From contig NZ_RXNS01000018.1 of NCBI RefSeq assembly GCF_003966155.1, positions 1 to 64,000 on the forward strand: DNA of 64,000 nucleotides. Reading direction: 5' to 3'. This DNA comes from Halomonas nitroreducens. Its GTDB lineage: Bacteria > Pseudomonadota > Gammaproteobacteria > Pseudomonadales > Halomonadaceae. The position numbers and the translations under genes were made by a program. Below the pieces are notes generated by a model. That model was not told the origin of the DNA. It ran no database searches and was given only the letters and a program-made list of their open reading frames with translations. Below, one piece after another: positions 48,767 through 58,249 of the stretch (positions are counted from its first letter, which is position 1; the number at the start of each line of letters is the position of its first letter).

Positions 48767-51610
48767 ATGAACTCCAGACCATTCTCCAAGAACCGCCACC
48801 GCCTGAGCCTGACCTGGCGCGTCATCGCGCTCAGCAGCCTCCTGCTGCTCGTGCTGGTCACGCTGTTCACCTGGCTGGGCCACCAGAACCTCACCCGCCA
48901 GTTCCAGGAAGGCCGGATGCAGCACCATGCACGCCAGCAGCGTGAAATCCAGCTGGCGCTGCGGCGCTCCGAGGAGAACCTGCGTCAGCTGGCCAGCCTG
49001 GCGGCGGCCTCCCCACAACTCGGCCCTTCGCTGCAATCAGGCGATGATGACGACATCCTCGCCGCCCTGAAGCCCCAATGGCCGACCTTGCAGCTCGATG
49101 CCGGGGTCGAGGAGATCATGGTCTTCAACCGCCAGGGAAGGGCGATGGGAAACTGGGGCGAGGACCTGGACAGCAATCAGCGTCCCATAATGGCCTGGGT
49201 GGATCGGGTGATGAGCACCGAGATGCCTCTGACGACCCTGCGCTGCTCCATCGACTGCCGGCAGTATGCGGCCGTTCCGGTGCTGGTGGATGGGCAGAGC
49301 GTGGGCCTTGTCATCCTCTCGCGCTCGCTTGCCGACGTCACCCGCCAGGCCAAGTCGGTCTCAAGCAGTGAAGTGGCCCTGCTGGTCACGGGGCCCATGG
49401 AAGCCAGAGGCTTACCTCAGGAGCGTCGCCTGGACGACTGGAACGGCCAGCTGATGGCGTTGACCGAACAGGAGGAAAGCCTGCCTTTGCTGCGCCAGGC
49501 CTCAGCCGCGGCCAGCCTGTCCGATCTGACCGCCTCCCCGTTCTACCTCCAGCACCAGGGGCGCCACCTGGAGCTGTCGGCATCGCGGATGGAAGAGGAC
49601 AAGGACAGGCGCAGTACCGGCTACTTCCTGCTGGTCTCCGATATCACTGCCCAGATCCAGGCCATCAACCACGACACGCGCACCCTGATGTACGCCGGCG
49701 TGGCCGGCTGGCTGGCGGCCGAGCTGCTGCTGCTGATCATCCTGCTGGGCCCGATGTCGCGGCTGCGTCGCATCGCCAGTGTGCTCCCCGCCCTCGCACG
49801 CGGGGGCTTCGCCGAGGCACGAGAGGTCATACCCAGCAAGTCTCGCCGGCTGCCGGACGAGATCGACGTCCTCGAAGGCACCACCCTGGAATTGTCGCGT
49901 CAGCTTGAACTGCTCGAGGAAGAGGTCGAGGCCAGGGGCGAGCAACTTGCCGAGCGGGTCGATGAGCTGGCCCAGGAACGGGATTTCGTCGGCAGCCTGC
50001 TCGATACCGCTCGCGTCTTCATCATCGCCCAGGATGGCGTGGGTCGCATCAGCCTGGTCAACGCCTACACCCTCTCCATGCTGGATATCGCCGAAGACGT
50101 GCTAATCGGTCGCCATTTCGATGATATCTTCGATGCGCCCGGCCATTCTCCCGTGGCGACGACCGAGGCACCGCAGCAAGAGGAACGCACCTTGCTGACG
50201 CCCGATAGCCAAGTCCATACCATCGTCTGGTACCACGCGCCCCTGCCCAACGGCAACGATGCCAGCATGGCACGCATTTCCGTGGGCCTGGATATCACCG
50301 AGCGCAAGGCCGCCGAAGGCCGCCTGACCTGGCTGGCCGAACGCGATCCCCTGACCTCGCTCTACAACCGTCGCTTCTTCCAGGAGGCCATTCAGCTGTC
50401 ACTGCAGCAAGGCCATACGGGCGCCGTGCTGCTGCTGGACCTGGACCAGTTCAAGGAGGTCAACGAGCTTAGCGGTCATCATGCCGGCGACCGCCTGCTG
50501 CGCGACGTGGCGGATACGCTACAGCTCAACCTCGGTCACCGTGGCATCATCGCCAGGCTCGGCGGTGACGAGTTCGCCCTGTTGCTGGAAAACGCCGATG
50601 CCGACCAGGCCATCGCCATCGCCCAGCATTGCAACCAGTTACTCGAGGGGCTCCGCTTCTCTGCTAGTGGTCGTCGCCACCGGGCCGTGGCCAGTATCGG
50701 CATTGCCCAGTTCCCGATCCACGGCGAGACCCCCGCCGACCTGATGGCCAGTGCCGACGTCGCCATGTACAAGGCCAAGGAAAACGGCCTGCAACGCTGG
50801 CACCTGCTCTCCACCCTGGAGAGCGCCAAGGACGAACTTCAGGAGCGGGTCTACTGGGTCGAGCGCCTGCGCAAGGCCCTGCAAGATGACGATTTCACGC
50901 TGATGGTCCAGCCCATCGTGCGGCTTGAGGACCGTGACGTGAAGCACTACGAGGTGCTGATCCGGATGCGCGAGACCGATGGTCGGCTGGTATCCCCCGC
51001 CCACTTCATCCCCGTCGCCGAGCGCAATGGGATGATCGTCCAGCTCGATCGCTGGGTCCTGCATCACAGCCTGCAGGCCCTGCGACAGCTGCAGGAGCAT
51101 GGGATCAGCCTGGCGGTGAACCTCTCGGGTCAGTCCCTCCACGACAAGGGGCTCGAGTCCTTCCTCGCCGAAGAGCTGGCCAGCAGCGGCGCCGATCCCC
51201 ATCATCTCATCCTGGAGATCACCGAGACGGCCGCCGTCACCGACTTTTCCACCGCTCGCGGGGTGCTCCAGGCCATCCGGGACCTGGGGTGCCGCACCGC
51301 CCTGGACGACTTCGGCGTCGGATTCAGCAGCTTCCACTATCTGGGCCAGTTGCCCGTGGATTACATCAAGATCGACGGCTCCTTCATCCGCAGCCTGACC
51401 CTTAGTCCCGATAGCCGTGTGATCGTACGCGCCATCGCGGATATTGCCGCCGGGTTCGGCAAGCAGGCCATTGCCGAATTCGTCGATCAGGAATCCTTGA
51501 TCCCCATCCTGCAAGAGTATGGCATCACCTATGGGCAAGGCTTCCACCTTGGTCGACCCAAAAGCCTTATGGAAACCTTTGGAGAAGAATTACGCCGTGG
51601 CATCGGATAA
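48767..51610 (+). CDS. Membrane-bound PAS-GGDEF-EAL protein
   Basis: The 947-residue protein has a first membrane helix at about 17-38, a periplasmic sensor domain, a second helix at about 308-331, a coiled segment, a PAS domain, GGDEF (active site GGDEF near 598) and EAL (EVLIRM near 728, then LDDFGVGFSSFHYLG, DYIKIDGSFIR). The usual EAL is EVL, a variant seen in active enzymes. Both c-di-GMP synthesis and breakdown are possible. It follows the porin gene by 44 nt and may respond to the periplasmic binding protein. Confidence 0.92.
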   Translation: MNSRPFSKNRHRLSLTWRVIALSSLLLLVLVTLFTWLGHQNLTRQFQEGRMQHHARQQREIQLALRRSEENLRQLASLAAASPQLGPSLQSGDDDDILAALKPQWPTLQLDAGVEEIMVFNRQGRAMGNWGEDLDSNQRPIMAWVDRVMSTEMPLTTLRCSIDCRQYAAVPVLVDGQSVGLVILSRSLADVTRQAKSVSSSEVALLVTGPMEARGLPQERRLDDWNGQLMALTEQEESLPLLRQASAAASLSDLTASPFYLQHQGRHLELSASRMEEDKDRRSTGYFLLVSDITAQIQAINHDTRTLMYAGVAGWLAAELLLLIILLGPMSRLRRIASVLPALARGGFAEAREVIPSKSRRLPDEIDVLEGTTLELSRQLELLEEEVEARGEQLAERVDELAQERDFVGSLLDTARVFIIAQDGVGRISLVNAYTLSMLDIAEDVLIGRHFDDIFDAPGHSPVATTEAPQQEERTLLTPDSQVHTIVWYHAPLPNGNDASMARISVGLDITERKAAEGRLTWLAERDPLTSLYNRRFFQEAIQLSLQQGHTGAVLLLDLDQFKEVNELSGHHAGDRLLRDVADTLQLNLGHRGIIARLGGDEFALLLENADADQAIAIAQHCNQLLEGLRFSASGRRHRAVASIGIAQFPIHGETPADLMASADVAMYKAKENGLQRWHLLSTLESAKDELQERVYWVERLRKALQDDDFTLMVQPIVRLEDRDVKHYEVLIRMRETDGRLVSPAHFIPVAERNGMIVQLDRWVLHHSLQALRQLQEHGISLAVNLSGQSLHDKGLESFLAEELASSGADPHHLILEITETAAVTDFSTARGVLQAIRDLGCRTALDDFGVGFSSFHYLGQLPVDYIKIDGSFIRSLTLSPDSRVIVRAIADIAAGFGKQAIAEFVDQESLIPILQEYGITYGQGFHLGRPKSLMETFGEELRRGIG

Positions 51611-51693
51611 CAATGACGCCAAAGGCGTGCTCCACCGATGATGCTGCCGACGCCCAGGCCTTGGCAAACCAACTAAGCCTCAAGGAAAAGTGC

Positions 51694-52506
51694 ATGAGAG
51701 CCGAGCCGAAAAAGCAATCCAAGAGGGCCGCTACCCAAGCCCTTTTCGAAAGTTTCGAGCGTGACTATGAGTTCATTCTCGCCACCAAGGACCAGGACAG
51801 GAAAAAGGTCTTTGCACTTCGCCACGAGGTTTTTCTCCGCGAGTTGCATTACAACATGCGGGAAGACAGCTCCCACCACCTCGAGCAGGATGAGTACGAC
51901 AGCACGTCGATACACTGCCTGATCAAGCACAGGGCTAGTGGCCTGTCAGCGGGTTGCTTACGTCTGGTCATGCCTTCCCAGGAGGAAGATTCGCCGCTAA
52001 GGCGGTTGCCGGTGGAGATCCACGGCCGGGATCATTTCAATCATCCCGACATCACTCCCTACGACCTTCCAAAAGAAGAGCTGTGCGAAGTCTCACGTCT
52101 TGCCATTGCTCGGCCGTTTCGCGCCCACCATAGCAAAGAGGAACCACTGCCTTATGGCTGGGATGGCTATCGGTTTTCCGAGGCTGAGGCGAAGACGTTT
52201 CCACTCCTGGCCATTGGACTGTTCCTCTGTACCTATTCCTTGGTCGGCCTCACGGGACGTCGCCATGTCTTCGCCATGATGGAACCAAGGCTGCCCAGGC
52301 TGCTGGCTCTCTCGGGGTTCCATTTCACCAAGGTCAGCGAAACTATCGTCTACCATGGGATTCGCAATGCCTATTACATCGACCATAGAAAAGCAGAAAA
52401 GGAAATGCACGAGGACCTGATGCCCCTCTATCTGCATATCCAGAGAGCCCTGGCACCGCAGCTCGATGCGGCCATGCCGGCGATGGCGGCCGACTCCCTC
52501 TCCTGA
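51694..52506 (+). CDS. PEP-CTERM/exosortase-associated-type acyltransferase (GNAT fold)
   Basis: The protein has 270 residues from the ATG at 51694, which has AAGGAAAA upstream; an in-frame ATG at 51613 has no good site. ILATKDQDRKKVFALRHEVF, LREL...EQDEYDSTSIHCLI, SAGCLRLVMPSQ and EVSRLAIARPFRAHH match the acyltransferase family found with exosortase systems and distantly related to autoinducer synthases. No exosortase gene is in the window, so this is an orphan or has a different role, perhaps N-acyl amino acid synthesis. Its 3' end overlaps the DUF3541 gene by 79 nt on the other strand. Confidence 0.8.
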   Translation: MRAEPKKQSKRAATQALFESFERDYEFILATKDQDRKKVFALRHEVFLRELHYNMREDSSHHLEQDEYDSTSIHCLIKHRASGLSAGCLRLVMPSQEEDSPLRRLPVEIHGRDHFNHPDITPYDLPKEELCEVSRLAIARPFRAHHSKEEPLPYGWDGYRFSEAEAKTFPLLAIGLFLCTYSLVGLTGRRHVFAMMEPRLPRLLALSGFHFTKVSETIVYHGIRNAYYIDHRKAEKEMHEDLMPLYLHIQRALAPQLDAAMPAMAADSLS

Positions 52507-53561
52507 GCCGGCAACTCCAGCATCGGTCCGGGATGCAGGCGACCCGGCCAGCCGAGCAGCATGATCGCCAGCACGTTGCGGTGCTCGCCAAAACTCAGGT
52601 CGGTACCACCGCTCTCCGATGGCACCATCCTCGCCCTGGGATCATAGGCCCTCACCAGCGCCTCGCGCAGCCGCTGGACCGCCGGATGATCCTCGCGGCC
52701 CGCCAGCAGGAAACTGATCCCCACCTCGGTATAGATATCGGCCTTGGTCTCGACAATGATGCGGTCCAGGTGGGACGCGAAGTAATCCAGAATCCACTCG
52801 ACCTCGCCCTCCGGCACCCGTCGCTGATAATAGTCGCTCGCCGCGATCACGAAGTGGGTCATGCCATAGATCTTGTTACGGTATGAGGCACGGGACAGCT
52901 CGCCATCCCGCGCCACAGGGTAGTGGCGACGAAAGGCCGCGATGACGGGGTCACGCAGGTCCGCCACCCCGAGATGGTGGAGGTAATACACCAGGTTGGC
53001 CACCTGGGCAGCATAGATCTCCATCACCTCGGGATCGATCAGGAAGGGGCGGAAGTCGAGGCCCTCCAGATAGGCAAGCGCCCGACGGTATCCCGGCAGG
53101 TGCTCCTCGTCGAGCAGGCCATGGTAGCTGGCCTGAGTCAGCTGAAAGGCCAGGCTCTTGGCATAGACGATCTCCCCCCACTCTCCGAGCATGTGCTTGC
53201 GCCGCTGCTGCTTGAGCGAGCGCGCGGGATAGTCCGCCACCTTCTCCCGGGCCCGTCGTGGCGCATAGCCGGGCTCGGCCAGCCCGTCGATCTCCTGGCG
53301 CAAGGAGGTCAACAGGCGCAGGCCATAGGCCCGGTTCAAGGGCAGAAAGCGCTCATCCCCGGTCACTCGATAGAGCCGCTGGGCATAGTGGCGCTGCTTG
53401 CTGGCCGGCAGCCTCGGCAGGGCCTGTTCGTAGTTCGCGCGGATTTCTGCTGCCACCTCGCCGGGGAGCAAGGCGGCCGTCTGGCCCTCGAGGGCACAGC
53501 CGACCAGCAGGGCCATGACCCACAGCCACAGGATCGCCGAGCGGTACAGCGAGACACTCAT
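52428..53561 (-). CDS. DUF3541 lipoprotein
   Basis: The 377-residue protein has a signal peptide ending in a lipobox (LWVMALLVGC), so it is probably an outer or periplasmic lipoprotein. HYAQRLYRVTGDERFLPLNR, NLVYYLHHLGVADLRDPVIA, YGMTHFVIAASDYYQRRVPE, DIYTEVGISFLLAG and LSFGEHRNVLAIMLL are DUF3541 blocks of alpha/alpha helices. The stop codon of the TRIC gene overlaps its ATG (ATGA). Its 3' end overlaps the convergent acyltransferase gene by 79 nt. Function unknown. Confidence 0.85.
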   Translation of the reverse strand: MSVSLYRSAILWLWVMALLVGCALEGQTAALLPGEVAAEIRANYEQALPRLPASKQRHYAQRLYRVTGDERFLPLNRAYGLRLLTSLRQEIDGLAEPGYAPRRAREKVADYPARSLKQQRRKHMLGEWGEIVYAKSLAFQLTQASYHGLLDEEHLPGYRRALAYLEGLDFRPFLIDPEVMEIYAAQVANLVYYLHHLGVADLRDPVIAAFRRHYPVARDGELSRASYRNKIYGMTHFVIAASDYYQRRVPEGEVEWILDYFASHLDRIIVETKADIYTEVGISFLLAGREDHPAVQRLREALVRAYDPRARMVPSESGGTDLSFGEHRNVLAIMLLGWPGRLHPGPMLELPAQERESAAIAGMAASSCGARALWICR

Positions 53562-54313
53562 GGGGTTTTCCCTTTCCGACGCCGGGAGCGCTCCGGCGGG
53601 ATGAGTTTCACGCGGGCCTTGGGACGAAGCGGCTTGGGGGGTGGTTCCCCCGGCGTGGGTGACTGCGCGGGTGGGGGTGGCGGACGCGATACCACCACCC
53701 AGGCGAATACCGGCAGGGCAAGCCGCCAGTAGATGGCGGCCAGGCGCAGGCCCAGGGTGATGGCGAGCGATGCCGCGATGGAGACCCCGAAGGGGCTGTC
53801 CAGCGTTTCGAGAACCACGAAGGTCACGCCACCGGCGATGGAGGCCGTGGCGTAGACTTCCTGGCGCAGCACCATGGGCACCCGGCGGGCCAGGACGTCG
53901 CGCACCATGCCACCGGCCACCCCGGTCAACAGGCCCATCAACACCGCGACCACGCCGGGAGCCTCCAGCGTCAGTGCCTTGTGGGTACCGATCACGGTAA
54001 ACAGCGCCAGGCCAAAGGCATCCGCCACCGGCAGGAAGACCCGCGACAGGCGATGGATGTAGTGGAAACCGAGGATGGAGAGCGCCACGGTGGCAAGGAT
54101 TACCCACAGGTAGGCCGGATCCGTGACCCAGAAGACCGGTCGTACGCCGAGCACTAGGTCACGCAGGGTACCGCCGCCGATACCGGTCACCGCCGCCAGC
54201 ACCAGCATGCCGAAGGGGTCCATCCGCGAGCGACAGGCAAGAATCACCCCCGAGAGCGCAAAGACGATCACGCCCGCCATGTCCAGCCAGTAGACCAACC
54301 CTGTCACTGTCAT
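53558..54313 (-). CDS. TRIC (UPF0126) family membrane protein
   Basis: The 251-residue protein has seven membrane helices in two TRIC repeats: YWLDMAGVIVFALSGVILAC, GMLVLAAVTGIGGGTLRDLV with the GGG-RD motif, then VAVLMGLLTGVAGGMVRDVL. After the last helix there is a 45-residue proline- and lysine-rich cytoplasmic tail, longer than usual. Bacterial TRIC proteins conduct cations. The start is uncertain: ATG at 54322, ATG at 54313 or GTG at 54307 (the last has the best GGGGAGG spacing). It is coupled to the DUF3541 gene. A TATGCT box lies at 54335-54340. Confidence 0.88.
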   Translation of the reverse strand: MTVTGLVYWLDMAGVIVFALSGVILACRSRMDPFGMLVLAAVTGIGGGTLRDLVLGVRPVFWVTDPAYLWVILATVALSILGFHYIHRLSRVFLPVADAFGLALFTVIGTHKALTLEAPGVVAVLMGLLTGVAGGMVRDVLARRVPMVLRQEVYATASIAGGVTFVVLETLDSPFGVSIAASLAITLGLRLAAIYWRLALPVFAWVVVSRPPPPPAQSPTPGEPPPKPLRPKARVKLIPPERSRRRKGKTP

Positions 54314-54494
54314 CCTCCCCATGTCATTGCCGCCAGCATAGCAGTCCGACCGGGGAAGACCCGCCAACGCAAGCGGGCGGCCCGCAGGCCGCCCGGAAGC
54401 ACTTGATCCCAATGAAAGAAGAAAAGGGCTGATTGACGTTGCGAGCAACGATAGGCTGGCCGCCGCCGGAGCGGAGCAGACAAGCAGCCTTTTC

Positions 54495-56465
54495 TCAGCC
54501 GATGGTGCCGCCGCCGTGTCGCGTGATTGCCACCACGGAAGGTCGCGGCGGCACCCCTTCCTCGAAATCCGGCCAGCGAGTGGCGGGTGTCTCGAAGCTG
54601 GAGCGGCCCGAGTGTCCCGGGAAGGCTTCGGCACCATCGGCAGCGGGGTGCTGCACCGCCACGAACAGCGCGGTATCGTCGGGCGTGAAGCAGGGGCCGC
54701 ACATCTCGGCACCCACCGGCACGCGGAAGAACATCTTGCCGGTCCCGCGTCGCTCGCCCTCGGTCTCCAGGGCCCAGACCCCATCGGCGGTACCCGAGTT
54801 GGGCCACTTGTCGCCCTGGTCGGTGGTCACCCAGAGGCGGCCCCGGGCATCCACCACGCAGTTGTCCGGCGAGGCGAACCAGCCGTTCTCGCTGGTCGCC
54901 GGGTTCCACATCGCCCCGACCTCGCCCTTCGTCGGATCCCCGCAGCGCACCAGGATATCCCAGCGGTTCTCGGTGGCGGTATGGCGTCCCTCGGTGATGA
55001 TTTCCAGCACATGGCCGAAGAGGTTCTCGGCCCGCGGGTTGGCCGCATCGACCTGCTCTTCATCACGCTTGTGGTTGTTGGTGAGCATCACGTAGACGTC
55101 GCCGGTGACGGCGTTGGCCTCGATGTCCTCCGGCCGATCCATGGGGGTGGCGCCCAGGGCATCGGCGGCCAGGCGGGTATCGATCAGCACGTCGGCCTGG
55201 CTGGCGAAGCCGTCCTCGGCGGTCAGCGGCCCCTCGCCGTGAACCAGCGGCAGCCAGGTCAAGCGACCCTCGGCGTCGAAGCGGGCCACATACAGGGTGC
55301 CGTGATCGAGCAGGTCGCGATTGGCAGCCGGCTCGGCGGTGTTGACCACGTCGCGGCTGACGAACTTGTAGACATAGTCGAAGCGCTGGTCGTCGCCCAT
55401 GTAGACCACCAGGCGGCCGTCCTCGGCGATCAGCGTTGCCGCCCCCTCGTGCTTGATACGGCCCAGCGCGGTGCGCTTGACCGGCGTGGAGGCGGGGTCG
55501 AGCGGGTCAATCTCCACCACCCAGCCGAAGCGGTTGGGCTCATTGGGCTCGCGGGTGATGTCGAAGCGGGCGTCGTGGCGGCCCCAGCTGTAAGACGCCC
55601 CCGGCACCCCGTAGCGGGCCAGCTTGTCCTTCTCCGGGTGGTGGGTCGCGTCCCCCAGGAAGTAGCCGTGGAAGTTCTCCTCGCAGGTGAGGATGGTGCC
55701 CCAGGGCGTCATGCCGCCGGCACAGTTGTTCAGGGTGCCGATCACGCGGCGTCCTTCCGGGTCGGCGTCGGTGCGCACCCGGGCATGGCCGGCCACCGGG
55801 CCGCCGATGGCGATCTCGGTGCTGCGCGGGGTGATGCGGCGATTGTAGCGACTGCCCTGCACATAGCCCCAGCGACCGTTCTCGCGGCGGATCTCGACCA
55901 CCGAGAGGCCATGTGCGGCCTTCTCGATCTCGGTCATCTCGGCGGTGATGCCGCTGAAGTCGTGCGCGTCCTGGGGGCCGGGCAGGCCGGGGAACATCAG
56001 TTCCTCGTTGGTGTACTCGTGGTTGACCACCAGCAGGCCGCGGTCCAGGCGGCCTTCCAGGGGCACGAAGCCGACATAGTCGTTGTTGTAGCCGAACTGG
56101 CGTTCCTGGGCATCGGCCCTCTGGTTGTGCGGGTCGAAGGCCGGCGCATCGGCGAACAGCGGGTCGCCCCAGCGGATCAGTACCTCGGCGTCATGGCCAG
56201 GAGCCACATGGTGGGTGGTATCGACACCATGGCGGATCTCGTCGAAGGCGAAGCGGTCGAGACTGCCCCCCTCGGCGGCGATGGCGGCGGCCAGGGGGTT
56301 CATGGCACCGATGGCCGCCGCGCCCAGGCCGGCCGACCCAGCCCCCTTGAGAAAACCGCGACGCGAGAAGCGACGCTCGATGATCTCGCCGATGGGCGAG
56401 CGAATCTCGGGATTGCTGGGCGTGTTCTCGGCGTTCTCGTAATGGGCTCGACGATTGAAGGCCAT
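54495..56465 (-). CDS. PhoX family phosphatase (DUF839)
   Basis: The 656-residue protein has a Tat signal (SRRGFLKGAG, residues 34-43) followed by a hydrophobic stretch, so it is exported folded. The beta-propeller body contains LLVVNHEYTNEELMFPG, NNCAGGMTPWGTILTCEENF and VAVQHPAAD, typical of PhoX enzymes that bind Fe3+ and Ca2+ and hydrolyse phosphate esters in the periplasm. Residue content and length match PhoX. AGAGGAAG precedes the ATG. It is probably induced by phosphate limitation; no Pho box was located. Confidence 0.92.
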   Translation of the reverse strand: MAFNRRAHYENAENTPSNPEIRSPIGEIIERRFSRRGFLKGAGSAGLGAAAIGAMNPLAAAIAAEGGSLDRFAFDEIRHGVDTTHHVAPGHDAEVLIRWGDPLFADAPAFDPHNQRADAQERQFGYNNDYVGFVPLEGRLDRGLLVVNHEYTNEELMFPGLPGPQDAHDFSGITAEMTEIEKAAHGLSVVEIRRENGRWGYVQGSRYNRRITPRSTEIAIGGPVAGHARVRTDADPEGRRVIGTLNNCAGGMTPWGTILTCEENFHGYFLGDATHHPEKDKLARYGVPGASYSWGRHDARFDITREPNEPNRFGWVVEIDPLDPASTPVKRTALGRIKHEGAATLIAEDGRLVVYMGDDQRFDYVYKFVSRDVVNTAEPAANRDLLDHGTLYVARFDAEGRLTWLPLVHGEGPLTAEDGFASQADVLIDTRLAADALGATPMDRPEDIEANAVTGDVYVMLTNNHKRDEEQVDAANPRAENLFGHVLEIITEGRHTATENRWDILVRCGDPTKGEVGAMWNPATSENGWFASPDNCVVDARGRLWVTTDQGDKWPNSGTADGVWALETEGERRGTGKMFFRVPVGAEMCGPCFTPDDTALFVAVQHPAADGAEAFPGHSGRSSFETPATRWPDFEEGVPPRPSVVAITRHGGGTIG

Positions 56466-56670
56466 GACAGCTTCCTCTGATGATCGGTGGTGACGGGCCA
56501 CAAGTGATACGCCCCAAAGGTGTCAATCTGGTTAAGCGGACGTGGCGGGGACAATCCCGCAGGCCTAATGCACCGCTTTATGCTAATAATGGCCTGTAGG
56601 CCACCCGACGAACGGCCTTTTCCTTGCAGCCGGTGCCACCATACCGCCTGCACGACACCACGGAGCCCAC

Positions 56671-57129
56671 ATGGACTGGAATCCCGCCTATACGTGGCTG
56701 GCCATTGCCCTGCTGCTGGGGCTCGCCGAGCTGACATCCGGCGCCCTGCTGCTGCTGGCCCTGGGGGTGGCTGCCGCCCTGACCGCCGCCCTCGCCGCCC
56801 TGGGCCTGTCCCTGTCATGGCAGCTACTGGGAATGGGGGTGTTCTCGGGCCTGCTCGCGCCGCTGGCGATCATGGTGATTCGCCCCAGGTTCTCGCCCAA
56901 GGGCGTGGCCTACGGCACCACCGGCACCGGTGTGGAGCAGGGCCGCGACTTCACGGTCCTGGCGCGGGACTTCGACGACGCCCGCGGGATCAAGATCAAT
57001 GGCGACTTCTACCGGATCCGCCTCGCCGGCAACGGCGATACCGACCTGCCGGTGGGGACCCGCGTGACCTTCAAGACATTCGATGGCACCACCGCCGTCG
57101 TCACCCTCGCCACTGCCAAGGAGCAATAA
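56671..57129 (+). CDS. NfeD family membrane protein
   Basis: The 152-residue short NfeD protein has three membrane helices (about 8-30, 32-52 and 54-75) and a C-terminal OB-fold domain (GTTGTGVEQGRDFTVLARDF, DLPVGTRVTFKTFDGTTAVV). Such proteins are encoded beside SPFH-domain proteins, as here (the next gene starts 2 nt later), and help organise membrane microdomains. A TTATGCTAAT box lies near 56580. Confidence 0.9.
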   Translation: MDWNPAYTWLAIALLLGLAELTSGALLLLALGVAAALTAALAALGLSLSWQLLGMGVFSGLLAPLAIMVIRPRFSPKGVAYGTTGTGVEQGRDFTVLARDFDDARGIKINGDFYRIRLAGNGDTDLPVGTRVTFKTFDGTTAVVTLATAKEQ

Positions 57130-57131
57130 GC

Positions 57132-58193
57132 ATGGACCTGCCCATCAATCCGGGACTGATTCTCAGCCTGATCATCGTCGTCATCGGCATCCTGATCATC
57201 GCCAAGGGCCTGGTGGTCGTCCGCCAGTCCGAGGTCATGGTCATCGAGCGCCTGGGGTCCTTCAACCGGCTTCTGGAGAGCGGCATCAACATCATCATCC
57301 CCTTCATCGAGCAGCCCCGCGCCATCACCATGATTCGCTACCGCAAGCTCGGCGAGGACTACCAGGCCATCACCAGCGACGAGGTGCGTATCGACCGCCG
57401 CGAGACGGTGATGGACTTCCCTGGCCAGCCAGTGGTGACCACCGACAACGTCACGGTCACCATCAATGGTGCCCTCTACTACCAGATCATCGACCCCAAG
57501 CGCGCCGTCTACGAGGTGGAGAACATGAGCCAGGCGGTGGAGGTGCTGGCCAAGACCACCCTGCGCTCGGTGGTCGGCAAGATGGAGCTCGACAAGCTGT
57601 TCGAGTCACGCGCCGAGGTCAACAACGAGATCCAGTCCTCCATGGAGGAGGCGGCTTCCAAGTGGGGGGTGAAGATCTCCCGGGTCGAGGTCCAGGACAT
57701 CGCCATGCCCGAGGAGGTGGAATCTGCCATGCGCCTGCAGATGGCCGCCGAGCGCCGGCGCCGGGCCACCGTGACCGAGGCCGAAGGCGAGAAGGCGGCG
57801 GCCATCGCCATGGCCCAGGGACAGCGGGAATCGGCGATCCTCAACGCCGAGGGCGACAAGGAGTCGGCCATCCTGCGCGCCCAGGGGGAGCAGGAATCGA
57901 TCAAGCTGGTGCTGGGCGCCATCGGCGAGAGCGAGGAAAACAAGCGCACCGTGGTGGGCTATCTGCTGGGCCAGAGCTATATCAAGGCCCTGCCCACCAT
58001 GGCCCAGCAGGGCGAGCGGGTCTTCGTGCCCTACGAGTCCTCTGCCCTGCTCGGCTCCATGGGCATGTTCCGCGAGATGGCCGGCTCGCCCGAGGACGCC
58101 GTGGCCAGTCACCTCCGCTCGCAGGCGCCCCGGGAGGGCCTGCGCAGCGGCATGGTCGGCGGGGCGGCCTCGGGCTCAGGCTCGAGCAGTTGA
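57132..58193 (+). CDS. SPFH/band 7 membrane protein (QmcA-like)
   Basis: The 353-residue protein has one N-terminal membrane helix (GLILSLIIVVIGILIIAKGL), an SPFH domain (VVVRQSEVMVIERLGSFNRL, GINIIIPFIEQPRAITMIRY, ALYYQIIDPKRAVYEVENMS) and a long charged coiled coil (AAERRRRATVTEAEGEKAAA onward), ending in a glycine/serine tail. Stomatin-like proteins of this kind form large rings that surround membrane proteases. The NfeD gene 2 nt upstream is its usual partner. Confidence 0.95.
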   Translation: MDLPINPGLILSLIIVVIGILIIAKGLVVVRQSEVMVIERLGSFNRLLESGINIIIPFIEQPRAITMIRYRKLGEDYQAITSDEVRIDRRETVMDFPGQPVVTTDNVTVTINGALYYQIIDPKRAVYEVENMSQAVEVLAKTTLRSVVGKMELDKLFESRAEVNNEIQSSMEEAASKWGVKISRVEVQDIAMPEEVESAMRLQMAAERRRRATVTEAEGEKAAAIAMAQGQRESAILNAEGDKESAILRAQGEQESIKLVLGAIGESEENKRTVVGYLLGQSYIKALPTMAQQGERVFVPYESSALLGSMGMFREMAGSPEDAVASHLRSQAPREGLRSGMVGGAASGSGSSS

Positions 58194-58249
58194 GGCAACC
58201 GCCAGGCCGGCTCAGCGCGAGGGCGCGGGCCGGGGACTGACGGTGATGG

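Noticed and set aside
54516..56480. A 654-codon plus-strand open frame.
   Set aside because: It is antisense to PhoX, which has clear motifs and a Tat signal; the frame exists only because of high GC content.
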